From an uncultured Clostridia bacterium (GTDB taxonomy: Bacteria; Bacillota; Clostridia; Oscillospirales; Acutalibacteraceae): a DNA stretch of 33,418 nt. Location: contig CAMUZD010000002.1 in the NCBI GenBank assembly GCA_947165115.1, positions 1 through 33,418 of the forward strand. The letters run 5' to 3'. The notes beneath the pieces were generated by a model. The model worked only from the letters and a program-made list of their open reading frames with translations. It ran no database searches and was not told the DNA's origin. Shown in pieces: positions 16,065 through 22,553 of this stretch. The translations under genes and the position numbers were made by a program. Position 1 is the stretch's first letter. The number at the start of each line of letters is the position of its first letter.

Positions 16065-16256
16065 TTAAAACGCCGAGTTTGCCGGTTCCGGATTGCCGCC
16101 ATCTTCTTTTTCTCTGGTTGTTCTTCCGAAACCCTGTTTTTCAAGCTCCTCGATTTTTGTTTTCTGCTCTTCAACCGCCTTTTTCAGCTCCGCGATCTCC
16201 GCGTCTTTCGGCGCAACCGCTTCATCGATCATCTTTTTTACCTGTTCTTCACTCAT
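16065..16256 (-). CDS. Nested in-frame start: separate scaffold protein (63 aa)
   Basis: Within the protease gene an internal ATG (16256) has AAGGAG 7 nt upstream and opens MSEEQVKKMIDEAV in the same frame, exactly where the coiled-coil scaffold begins. Lambda C/Nu3 and Mu I/Z use the same arrangement, in which the scaffold is also made alone. The ribosome-binding site and start are seen; separate synthesis is inferred. The product would be shorter than known nested scaffolds. Confidence 0.5.
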   Translation of the reverse strand: MSEEQVKKMIDEAVAPKDAEIAELKKAVEEQKTKIEELEKQGFGRTTREKEDGGNPEPANSAF

Positions 16257-16907
16257 CTTGTTCTCCTTCTTTTCGTTACCTAAAATAAAGTCCTTGAGCG
16301 ATTCAACGCCCTTATTGATTGCTTCAACTATTGTCGTTCTGCCTTCCGCTGACTCCGTCTGTTGCGCCGAATTGGATTCGGCATTTGCATCGCCGGAGGA
16401 TTTCTCCACTTCCGTCTTCATCGCGCTGCCGAACATCGAAACCCCGGTTATTTCGCCGTTTTTGATTTTGTCCCAGATCTCGACATCTCTGATCTTGATT
16501 ACAACGCACCATGCGCCGTCTTTCGTTTCCGGAAATTCATCTATTGATCCGCGCTTGATGAAACTTTCGACTATTATTGATCCGTTGGGATTCTGATTAT
16601 GCTCCGTGTCAACGCATTCCTGCCTGTACTGATTAAGGAAAAGGTGACACGCCTTTTCAATTTCACCCGCTTCCGCGAAATCACCCTGGCTATCCACCGT
16701 GTCCGGCTCATAAACAGTCGCAAAAACCAAATGTTTTTCGTCGTCACTTTTCTTGATCGCCGCCGCCACCTTAAACTTCGTTGATTGCGCCGGATTGGAT
16801 CCGGCATTTGCATCGGCACTCTTAAACACAATCCCTTTCTCATTCGCCGGATTCTCGACCAGCGAAATAAATTCGATCCTTATCTCTGTCAGCTTTTTCT
16901 TTCCCAT
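16065..16907 (-). CDS. Prohead serine protease (XkdF-like) with C-terminal scaffold domain
   Basis: A 280-residue protein. It begins LTEIRIEFISLVENPANEKG, the standard opening of XkdF-type prohead proteases, followed by HLVFATVYEPDTVDSQGDF, a histidine in DTEHNQNPNG and a serine in GVSMFGSAMK that fit the family's catalytic pair. The last about 65 residues are a charged coiled coil (AEIAELKKAVEEQKTKIEELEK), as in scaffold proteins. Two palindromic elements are translated in frame, at about residues 31-43 and 172-184 (ADANAGSNPAQST and DANAESNSAQQT). ATG 16907 has AAGGAG upstream; the track start at 16949 is too early. It matches P2 gene O in function and position. Confidence 0.8.
   Translation of the reverse strand: MGKKKLTEIRIEFISLVENPANEKGIVFKSADANAGSNPAQSTKFKVAAAIKKSDDEKHLVFATVYEPDTVDSQGDFAEAGEIEKACHLFLNQYRQECVDTEHNQNPNGSIIVESFIKRGSIDEFPETKDGAWCVVIKIRDVEIWDKIKNGEITGVSMFGSAMKTEVEKSSGDANAESNSAQQTESAEGRTTIVEAINKGVESLKDFILGNEKKENKMSEEQVKKMIDEAVAPKDAEIAELKKAVEEQKTKIEELEKQGFGRTTREKEDGGNPEPANSAF
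16354..16391 (+). repeat. Palindromic element 2 (within the protease gene)
   Basis: TCCGTCTGTTGCGCC is followed by GAATTGGATTCGGCATTTGCATC; the stem is GCCGAAT/ATTCGGC. It is translated on the minus strand as DANAESNSAQQT. Confidence 0.8.
16777..16814 (+). repeat. Palindromic element 3 (within the protease gene)
   Basis: TTCGTTGATTGCGCC is followed by GGATTGGATCCGGCATTTGCATC; the stem is GCCGGAT/ATCCGGC. It is translated on the minus strand as DANAGSNPAQST, near the N-terminus of the protease. Confidence 0.8.
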
Positions 16908-16925
16908 TCCGTTCTCCTTTCTTTG

Positions 16926-16981
16926 CCGCTCCCTAAACACCTTAGACACCCTAAATTCCCTAAGTTCCCTAAGTCGGCGGC
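16926..16981 (+). repeat. 9-bp tandem array, copy 2, between GCCGC and GCGGC flanks
   Basis: GCCGCT is followed by CCCTAAACA, CCTTAGACA, CCCTAAATT, CCCTAAGTT and CCCTAAGTC, then GGCGGC. It sits just upstream of the protease start. Confidence 0.7.
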
Positions 16982-16994
16982 CTCAAATTTCAAT

Positions 16995-17021
16995 CAGCGG
17001 GCAAGCTGCCCGCGCTCCGAC
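16995..17021 (-). repeat. GC-rich hairpin repeat, copy 2
   Basis: On the minus strand it reads TTGTCGGAGCGCGGGCAGCT, then TGCCCGC. The stem GCGGGCA/TGCCCGC surrounds a 3-base loop. It matches copy 1 at 9276-9305, which is in the opposite orientation. Confidence 0.55.
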
Positions 17022-17050
17022 AATTATTTTTCCCCTCTTTTTTCTGTTCT

Positions 17051-17076
17051 CAATGTAAATAGCCGTATTTACATTG
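17051..17076. promoter_or_regulatory. Perfect 11-bp dyad in the divergent late promoter region
   Basis: CAATGTAAATA and TATTTACATTG are perfect inverted arms around GCCG. Its core has the form TGT-N14-ACA, close to the TGT-N12-ACA dyad bound by the P2 late activator Ogr. Its place about 60 bp before the portal start suits an activator site. Binding by the zinc-ribbon protein at 25124-25333 is a guess. Confidence 0.5.
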
Positions 17077-17135
17077 GATTTTCATTTTTTTTCTGCAATT
17101 TTTCTCTTGTTGACGTTTTTTTAGGGAGTTGAACC

Positions 17136-18248
17136 GTGGACGAAACAAAAAAAGCTGAAAAAATTACCGTTGAGGTAACAAAAACCGCAGCGGAACCGAT
17201 TATCAAGTATACTCGTCTGCAAAAAGAGCGCAGTACCAAAGATAAGGAAACGGATATTGATATAGTATATCCGCCTGTTGAAATTGCTGAGATCCTTGAA
17301 ACAGCCGGAACATCCGCATGGCATGGCAGATGTCTGGAAATCAAGACAAAAGCAATCACAGGAACCTACAAAATTGAGAAAGATGAAAAAGATTTCCTTG
17401 TCAACGCATTCAAGGAGTTTGACACTATAGAGGAAATTTTTACAAAAATTGCTCAGGATTTTGAAAACACAGGCAACTGCTATCTAGAAATCAAAAAATC
17501 AGGAAGTCGCATCAAAGAGATATATGTTGTCGAGCCCGAAACAATGCTCTCAGTGAAAGGCCACAAAGAATTTGTCCAGCGCGTCTTCACTGATGAACGG
17601 TATCCTCGCTACAGCACGGAAAATAATGACGGTGTGAGCATCTACCATATTAAGCAGATCAACACGTTATCGAAATATTACGGATATCCTACATGGATTT
17701 TTGCGCTTGAATGTCTTCGCCTTGATAAATCGGTCAAAATTTTCTTTTCTAGCTTTTTCGAGAACGGTGCAATCCCCGATCTTATCGTAGCCCTCGAAGG
17801 CGCAGATTTCGCACCAGATGTAAAAAACCGCATCGCCGACGCACTAAAACAGACAAAAGGAGTTGTCAACAGTCACAAGACTCTTGTCCTCGGATTGCCT
17901 TTTGAGAATGCACATCTTAATATTCAGACAGTCTCTTCACCCATTGCAGCAATGGATTTCAGCAAGATTGGAAATCCCAGCCGCGACGAAATCATCGCAG
18001 CCCACGGAGTTCCGCCACGCCTCCTTAATATTATTCCTGCCGGTCAGCTCGGCGGCGAAGGCGACGGAGATTCACAGCTCGAAATGTTCTATCGCATCAC
18101 TGTAGATCCCGAACAAATATTACTTATGGGAAAAATAAACAAACTGCTTCGTGACAACGGTTTCAGCGGCTCATTGGAGTTCGTCAATCCCTATAGGAAC
18201 AAGCCGATAAAAACAACTGACGACGACACAAAGGAGTGGGATTTATGA
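17136..18248 (+). CDS. Q: Phage portal protein (P2 gpQ / PBSX type)
   Basis: A 370-residue portal protein, the dodecameric ring through which DNA enters and leaves the head. Family segments include VYPPVEIAEILETAGTSAWHGRCLEIKTKAITG, TGNCYLEIKKSG, YYGYPTWIFALECLRLDKSVKIFFSSFFENGAIPDLIV and SRDEIIAAHGVPPRLLNI, which match P2 gpQ/PBSX portals closely (the RDEI...H.VPP motif is diagnostic). Length is normal. It uses GTG at 17136 behind GGGAG. It is the first gene of the only plus-strand late operon and divergent from the protease-capsid operon. Its terminase partner is not adjacent but in the early operon. Confidence 0.9.
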   Translation: MDETKKAEKITVEVTKTAAEPIIKYTRLQKERSTKDKETDIDIVYPPVEIAEILETAGTSAWHGRCLEIKTKAITGTYKIEKDEKDFLVNAFKEFDTIEEIFTKIAQDFENTGNCYLEIKKSGSRIKEIYVVEPETMLSVKGHKEFVQRVFTDERYPRYSTENNDGVSIYHIKQINTLSKYYGYPTWIFALECLRLDKSVKIFFSSFFENGAIPDLIVALEGADFAPDVKNRIADALKQTKGVVNSHKTLVLGLPFENAHLNIQTVSSPIAAMDFSKIGNPSRDEIIAAHGVPPRLLNIIPAGQLGGEGDGDSQLEMFYRITVDPEQILLMGKINKLLRDNGFSGSLEFVNPYRNKPIKTTDDDTKEWDL

Positions 18249-18670
18249 ACATAAATCTTAATACAGTTATAGCCCGGATCGCACACCGCATCCGTGCAAT
18301 CGCAGTCGTCGAGACAGTTCCCGTCGTTACAGGCGAACTCCGGCGCAGTATTCATGTCACCAAAAAAGGAGAGTATTACGTAGTAGGCACGAATAAAGTT
18401 TATGCCTGGCGTGTTCATAACGGTCACGGACAGATAGTAATTCAGCCAAAAAACCGAAAAGCACTGAAATTCCAATTAGGTGGAAAAACATATATTCGGA
18501 AAAAAGTTGTAATCCCTCCCCGTGAAGGCAAGCCCTTCTTCAAAGACGCAATCAAACGTTTTACCGACAACGCAGACAGCGAGCTCGTAGCCGTCACGCC
18601 GGAATTAAGCAAAGAATTCAGCAAACTTTTAGCTTACGAACTCAAAAAAGCAGGAGCGAAAATAGTATGA
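18245..18670 (+). CDS. HK97 gp10 / Mu gpG-like virion morphogenesis protein
   Basis: A 141-residue protein. The segment VPVVTGELRRSIHVTKKGEYYVVGTNKVYAWRVHNG is the typical core of gp10-like tail-completion and gpG-like virion morphogenesis proteins (d.tG.L..Si......VGt....A...e.G). It ends in helices, with PPREGKPFFKDAIKR giving the usual ar.fl.p motif. I prefer ATG 18245, with AAGGAG 8 nt upstream and an ATGA overlap with the portal stop, over GTG 18236. It probably joins tail to head. Confidence 0.72.
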   Translation: MNINLNTVIARIAHRIRAIAVVETVPVVTGELRRSIHVTKKGEYYVVGTNKVYAWRVHNGHGQIVIQPKNRKALKFQLGGKTYIRKKVVIPPREGKPFFKDAIKRFTDNADSELVAVTPELSKEFSKLLAYELKKAGAKIV

Positions 18671-19080
18671 TAACAGCAACTTTGACCCGTGTCCGCTGCT
18701 TCAAAAACAGCATTTCCGGCATTCTCTATATCCAGACCCGCAACCTCCGCTGGAGCTGCCGAACCCTTGAGCTGCCGTGGCTCAACAACAAACCACAGAT
18801 CAGCTGCATTCCCGCCGGAAAATACGTCTGCCGCCGTTTAGTCAGCTCTAAATTCGGTGAGACCTTTCAAGTCTGCGACGTGCCCGGCAGAGTCGGAATC
18901 CTCTTTCACGCCGGAAACAGCGCACCCAGAGACACACGCGGCTGTATCCTGCTCGGAATCGGTTCTGAAATCAGCGGCAACAACGCTTATCTTCTTTCCT
19001 CCCGCGCCGCAATGAAAACCTTCATGCAGATGCTTGAAGGTGTTGAAACCTTCGATCTCGAAATATTGGAGAAACAATGA
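18667..19080 (+). CDS. DUF5675 family protein (lysis cassette, endolysin candidate)
   Basis: A 137-residue protein of the DUF5675 type, common in phage lysis regions but without a known activity to my knowledge. The family signature is visible as LELPWLNNKPQISCIPAGKYVCRR and FHAGNSAPRDTRGCILLG. A histidine followed 12 residues later by GC resembles the active-site spacing in L,D-transpeptidase-like (YkuD) proteins. It overlaps the preceding gene and the following i-spanin gene by ATGA. No classical lysozyme, amidase or transglycosylase is seen in the window, so this is the best candidate for the cell-wall enzyme. That role is inference. Confidence 0.72.
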   Translation: MITATLTRVRCFKNSISGILYIQTRNLRWSCRTLELPWLNNKPQISCIPAGKYVCRRLVSSKFGETFQVCDVPGRVGILFHAGNSAPRDTRGCILLGIGSEISGNNAYLLSSRAAMKTFMQMLEGVETFDLEILEKQ

Positions 19081-19457
19081 GCTTCGCCCTGCTTTTTCAT
19101 TACCGCAAAGAAATAATCACCGCCTTTCTGGTGATCCTTTTCTATATCCTCTGGTTCACCATCGAACGCCAGTCCGACCGGATCACCGCCCAGAAAGCGG
19201 AAATCAAAGCACTCACCGCCGAAGTCGAAACCTTACGCGCTGAATACGCCAGGATAGAAGGGGATGTCACCGCCGTTTCGGCATATCTCACGAAAATCCG
19301 CAACATCGAAACAACCAATAAAATCGAGGTCAAAAAAAATGAAGAATGTGTTGCTGCTCACGATGCTGATACTTTCATTGATCGTCTCAACGAGCTGTTC
19401 GGCTACTGTTCAGACGAAGCCGGAAATCAGGCAAAGACTCTGCCGCGTTCCCGATGA
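19077..19457 (+). CDS. Rz: Inner-membrane spanin (Rz-like)
   Basis: A 126-residue protein with one N-terminal membrane helix (ITAFLVILFYILWFTI, about residues 13-28), followed by a long periplasmic coiled coil (IKALTAEVETLRAEYARIEGDVTAVSAYL). This is the classic i-spanin layout. The product spans the periplasm with its o-spanin partner and fuses inner and outer membrane at lysis. It overlaps the DUF5675 stop by ATGA, and its last 40 codons overlap the o-spanin gene in another frame. The embedded arrangement supports both calls. Confidence 0.78.
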   Translation: MSFALLFHYRKEIITAFLVILFYILWFTIERQSDRITAQKAEIKALTAEVETLRAEYARIEGDVTAVSAYLTKIRNIETTNKIEVKKNEECVAAHDADTFIDRLNELFGYCSDEAGNQAKTLPRSR

Positions 19458-19629
19458 GCCCGTTTTCGAGCGCATCAGCCGCGACGATCCCGACGAAGTC
19501 AAGATGCTGAAACTGCTCAACAATATCGCAGACCTCAAGGCTTACTCCGAAAAGCTGAAAGCCGTCATTGAATGCCTCCAGGGCTCCGTAGAGACACCAT
19601 ACCATGACGTCTCAGGAAACAGAAAATAG
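19339..19629 (+). CDS. Rz1: Outer-membrane spanin lipoprotein (Rz1-like), partly embedded in Rz
   Basis: A 96-residue lipoprotein. ATG 19339 is chosen because GAGGT lies just upstream and it opens a clean lipoprotein signal peptide: MKNVLLLTMLILSLIVSTSC, lipobox around VSTSC. The track start at 19264 would bury this signal. The gene begins inside the i-spanin gene in another frame and ends 172 nt past it, as in Rz/Rz1 pairs. The mature part is about 77 residues, with helical, not proline-rich, sequence (LKLLNNIADLKAYSEKLKAVIECL). It argues for a host with an outer membrane. Confidence 0.75.
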   Translation: MKNVLLLTMLILSLIVSTSCSATVQTKPEIRQRLCRVPDEPVFERISRDDPDEVKMLKLLNNIADLKAYSEKLKAVIECLQGSVETPYHDVSGNRK

Positions 19630-19639
19630 GAGGCTTCCA

Positions 19640-21394
19640 ATGTCTTTAGCTTACTTCGCCAAAGTCCGCAAAAGCGTGAAAAAACTAAAGCTCGAAGACC
19701 TGATCCGCAACCTTAAAAACGCACTCAGCAAAGCCCACAAGGCCGCCGACCGCGATTTTCTGTTGAAGCACCTGACCTATTTACAGGAAAAAGGCCTCGA
19801 CAACCCGGCGACCAAAAAAGACCTTGACTTCATTCTGAAAGACATTGAGAAAACCCTCGGCCAGAAACTCGAATCACTCGCCGAAGCTCCGTTCCTGCAA
19901 GCCTCAATGGAAGCCTATACCGAAGGCAAGCGCAAAGTCTGCAAACCCTTCAAAATCGATTATTCCCTTGATGATGCCGACCTTGGAGCCCTCAACATTC
20001 TTGATGAGTTCAACGGCTGGTACATCCGCGATAAATTCTCAAAAGACACCTCCGACATCATAAACCGCGAGCTCGGAGATCTTTTGGAACGCGGCGGAAC
20101 CAAGCGCGAATTTGCCAAAACCCTTGAAATTGCTCTCGAAGACCATGTCACCGACTCAAAAACCTATTGGGAACTTTTGGCCGACCACACCTTAACCAAA
20201 ATCCAGAACATGGGTCACGTTTCCGGCTATGAAACCGCCGGAGTTCAATACGTCAAAATCGTTGCCGTCATCGACAACAAAACCACACCCATCTGCCGCG
20301 CAATGAACAACAAAGTCTTTAAAGTCGCTGACTTCCGAAAACAGTATGACAAAATAATCCATGCAGCCGAAAAGCACGATTTGAAAGCATATAAAGCAGC
20401 CCAGCCCATGATCAGCGGCAAAACCATGAAAGGCGAAATCAGCGATGAAGACATCAAACGCCTCGGAATAAAACTGCCGCCTTACCACTTCCGCTGCAGA
20501 ACCACACATGTTGCGTATTTTGAAGGCGAAAGGGAACTTGAGCGACCTGGGAAGGAAAAACCTAATAGCCGGGCGAGAAATATGGGGTCTGTCGTTGGTA
20601 CTCCTTCAGATATGTCCCCTGAAGAGAAAGAGAAAAAATTGGAATTTTTAAGTAACAAATTCAGAAAATTACAAACTAACACAAGAATCTTTAACTATGG
20701 TTTTGAGTCCCTTGGTCTTGTGCCTAAAACATGGAAAGACTATGAAATAACTTTTGCAGGAACTAATTCCAGAGGACGGTTTTATCTTTCAGATTTAGAT
20801 TTTGCCATTAAAGACAAAAACGGCACACAGTGGATTTTTAATCCTTTGCGTGATTTAAGCAATGCTTTTGATAAAATAGAACAAGGGAAATCTCTGAAAT
20901 TTGTTGAATACGCAGCTTTGTACTCTTTGCACCACGAATTAGAGCATAACAGACAGATGATAAAATATCACGGTGAAGATGTGTTTGTTAAGGGAATAAG
21001 TGAAACTTTGAATGAATATGTAACACGGTACACTTTTGGCGAGTTTCTCAAAGCAATCAGGGGTGATGCAGAACAAGGGAAGATGTTCATAGAAAATGCC
21101 CCTGGATATCAACAGTCTGTAAATAAGTTGGAAAAATATTTAACAGATTATAAAATTCCCCAAGATGAACGTTTAGATACATTAAAGAGAATAAGCCGAG
21201 AACTTGAGCCAGAAAAAAAGTTGGGGGCTGTTGCCAGATATATTGCAGCCAATTCCCCTAAAAATAAAACCGTGCTGGATATTATGGGTGATGAAACCGG
21301 AATTTACTTAGATCTTAAACGATTTTATGAAAAATCTGCTAAAAAAACGGAAAAAGATCGTTTAAAAAGGCTTAAAGAATCCCTGGGTAAATAA
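19640..21394 (+). CDS. MuF-type head morphogenesis protein fused to a HELEH metallopeptidase-like domain
   Basis: A 584-residue two-part protein. Residues about 1-310 are a Mu gpF / SPP1 gp7-like minor head protein, with helical N-terminus, DLLERGGTKREFAKTLE, the MuF core ITPICRAMNN-like segment (about 216) and LPPYHFRCRTT (about 280). The remaining roughly 270 residues carry ALYSLHHELEHNRQ (about 430), an HExxH zinc-protease motif, with NEYVTRY about 25 residues later as possible third ligand. At the domain border (about nt 20540) codon use turns AT-rich. ATG 19640 follows AGGAGG; the track start at 19604 is too early. MuF proteins with variable enzyme-like ends are known as phage-borne polymorphic toxins, injected from the virion. 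The motif is seen; the toxin role is inferred. Confidence 0.78.
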   Translation: MSLAYFAKVRKSVKKLKLEDLIRNLKNALSKAHKAADRDFLLKHLTYLQEKGLDNPATKKDLDFILKDIEKTLGQKLESLAEAPFLQASMEAYTEGKRKVCKPFKIDYSLDDADLGALNILDEFNGWYIRDKFSKDTSDIINRELGDLLERGGTKREFAKTLEIALEDHVTDSKTYWELLADHTLTKIQNMGHVSGYETAGVQYVKIVAVIDNKTTPICRAMNNKVFKVADFRKQYDKIIHAAEKHDLKAYKAAQPMISGKTMKGEISDEDIKRLGIKLPPYHFRCRTTHVAYFEGERELERPGKEKPNSRARNMGSVVGTPSDMSPEEKEKKLEFLSNKFRKLQTNTRIFNYGFESLGLVPKTWKDYEITFAGTNSRGRFYLSDLDFAIKDKNGTQWIFNPLRDLSNAFDKIEQGKSLKFVEYAALYSLHHELEHNRQMIKYHGEDVFVKGISETLNEYVTRYTFGEFLKAIRGDAEQGKMFIENAPGYQQSVNKLEKYLTDYKIPQDERLDTLKRISRELEPEKKLGAVARYIAANSPKNKTVLDIMGDETGIYLDLKRFYEKSAKKTEKDRLKRLKESLGK

Positions 21395-21761
21395 TATCGT
21401 ATTCTTCCATCACACGTTTTAAATCCTTCTTTTGCTTCCTTAATTTAAATAAAGCCATTAAGCAAAATAAGCGATTTTTACCGTTGCGACTTTCTGTAAT
21501 TATATCTTTTGAAGTGAGAGACATTTTTTCGCAAATTTCGCCGAGTTCCTTTTCTGAAGGCTTATAATCCCAGATGGTTTCTTTTGAATTAAACACGGCA
21601 TCCATTTTTTCATCGAATGCCTTCCATTCCGGGAGTTTCTTTTTTATAACCTCCCTTGTTAGGTCTTCTCCGAATCGCTCACAAGAATCAAACCACATTT
21701 CATCTGAAATACCATCTTTACGGAACGGGTTTTCTGAAAAGGTTGTCTTTTTTTCACTCAT
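21372..21761 (-). CDS. Hypothetical 129-aa protein convergent with the MuF gene
   Basis: I do not recognise this product. It is hydrophilic, charged and mostly helical (DEMWFDSCERFGEDLTREVIKKKLPEW), without membrane segments. AGGAGG lies 6 nt before ATG 21761, so that start is preferred over 21767. It overlaps the upstream gene by 8 nt and the MuF 3' end by 23 nt in convergent orientation. It is the last gene of the minus-strand early operon and has the same AT-rich character as the MuF C-terminal domain. Being next to a possible toxin domain, it could be an immunity protein, but the opposite strand speaks against simple co-expression. Confidence 0.65.
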   Translation of the reverse strand: MSEKKTTFSENPFRKDGISDEMWFDSCERFGEDLTREVIKKKLPEWKAFDEKMDAVFNSKETIWDYKPSEKELGEICEKMSLTSKDIITESRNGKNRLFCLMALFKLRKQKKDLKRVMEEYDIIYPGIL

Positions 21762-22005
21762 CTCCATCCTCCTTTGTTATTGTATCGTTTCCCAGCTCTT
21801 TTTCAAGTGCTAATTCTATTGCCGCCATTGTCATTGTCCCATATTCATCATGTTGCCGATTTTCATCGATAATATCTTTTAAACCTTTCATAAAGTCACT
21901 TTTTCCATCACGATATCCAATGACATAAGCGTCCCAAACGCTTCTGTGTGTTGGCATGGTAAAAATTGGAGTCACCATATCTAACAGTTCTTGAATTTTT
22001 AACAT
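21754..22005 (-). CDS. Small acidic hypothetical protein
   Basis: An 83-residue, acidic helical protein (AYVIGYRDGKSDFMKGLKDIIDENRQ ... MAAIELALEKELG). I cannot name it. The sequence YVIGYRDGKSD is reminiscent of small phage proteins of unknown role. ATG 22005 has AAAGG and GGGG upstream, and the longer track form starting at TTG 22146 would overlap the previous gene strongly and is rejected. It is coupled to the following gene by overlap. Confidence 0.6.
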   Translation of the reverse strand: MLKIQELLDMVTPIFTMPTHRSVWDAYVIGYRDGKSDFMKGLKDIIDENRQHDEYGTMTMAAIELALEKELGNDTITKEDGDE

Positions 22006-22024
22006 CCTTTCCCCTTTATTGCCT

Positions 22025-22552
22025 TTAACCTTTAATTCTGATAACGTTAAAATAGCTATATTTTTGGAGGTTTTTTTCCCATGATTCCCGTAAATTTTTC
22101 TGATATTGAAAGTCTGATTGAAGCAAATCGTCAAGTTCGTAGTCAAATTTGTGCTTTTCTGGGCAAATCAGATCCGCTAATTCTATCAGGTTACATTGTC
22201 GCGACTTCCGACAAAGATTTTCAGAGAATCCGCAACGATCTTTCTGTTTTTGTTGCTCAATGCTATCGTTATTTGATGGAAAACAACCGACCGCTTGTCC
22301 TTGCTCTATTGCTGCGTAAACGGCTTCGCAATAGGCTTTTATCAATTTACTTTCTTTTGGAATACGCGCATAAAGTCGAAATCTGTTTAACTTCGCTTGC
22401 TTCCTCACTTGCTGTCTCGTCAAATCCTTTTGAGTTTGCGAACACGCTTCCTCTTTGCTTTGACCGCATCCAGAGCGAAAACAAGCATTACTGGCCGTTT
22501 TCAATCTCATCGCCTTTTTCTTTGCCAAAAGCACCAAAATTGTAGTTTTCAT
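22025..22552 (-). CDS. Hypothetical 175-aa early protein, cysteine- and glutamine-rich
   Basis: I do not recognise this product. It has a basic N-terminal half with several cysteines (NACFRSGCGQSKEEAC), a helical middle (LIKAYCEAVYAAIEQGQ) and a C-terminal helical part (LADLICPEKHKFDYELDDLL). The start at 22552 has the strong site GAGGAGGTG and lies one base after the stop of the preceding gene, so it fits the operon. A plus-strand ORF (22081-22545) over the same bases also has coding-like composition but a poorly spaced ribosome-binding site. I prefer the minus strand with moderate certainty. Confidence 0.5.
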   Translation of the reverse strand: MKTTILVLLAKKKAMRLKTASNACFRSGCGQSKEEACSQTQKDLTRQQVRKQAKLNRFRLYARIPKESKLIKAYCEAVYAAIEQGQAVGCFPSNNDSIEQQKQKDRCGFSENLCRKSRQCNLIELADLICPEKHKFDYELDDLLQSDFQYQKNLRESWEKNLQKYSYFNVIRIKG

Positions 22553-22553
22553 C

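Larger units (their letters stand above)
16908..17135. promoter_or_regulatory. Divergent late promoter region between protease/capsid and portal operons
   Basis: These 228 bp separate two divergent late operons. The same geometry is found in P2, where portal gene Q and scaffold gene O diverge from paired late promoters. The region holds a 9-bp array (16926-16981), the second copy of the GC-rich hairpin (16995-17021) and a perfect dyad (17051-17076). I cannot assign -10 and -35 boxes with confidence, as expected if the promoters depend on an activator. No gene is visible in it. Confidence 0.6.

Noticed and set aside
16093-16596. Plus-strand 167-aa serine/phenylalanine-rich ORF
   Set aside because: It is antisense to the prohead protease; its composition is typical of a complement of Lys/Glu codons.
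16907-16949. Start of the protease at 16949
   Set aside because: The upstream codons come from the 9-bp repeat array, and ATG 16907 has the proper AAGGAG site.
22081-22545. Plus-strand 154-aa ORF as a gene
   Set aside because: Codon-position composition is compatible with coding, but the ribosome-binding site is about 10 bases away. The minus-strand ORF over the same bases has a strong GAGGAGGTG site and fits the operon. The choice is not absolutely certain.
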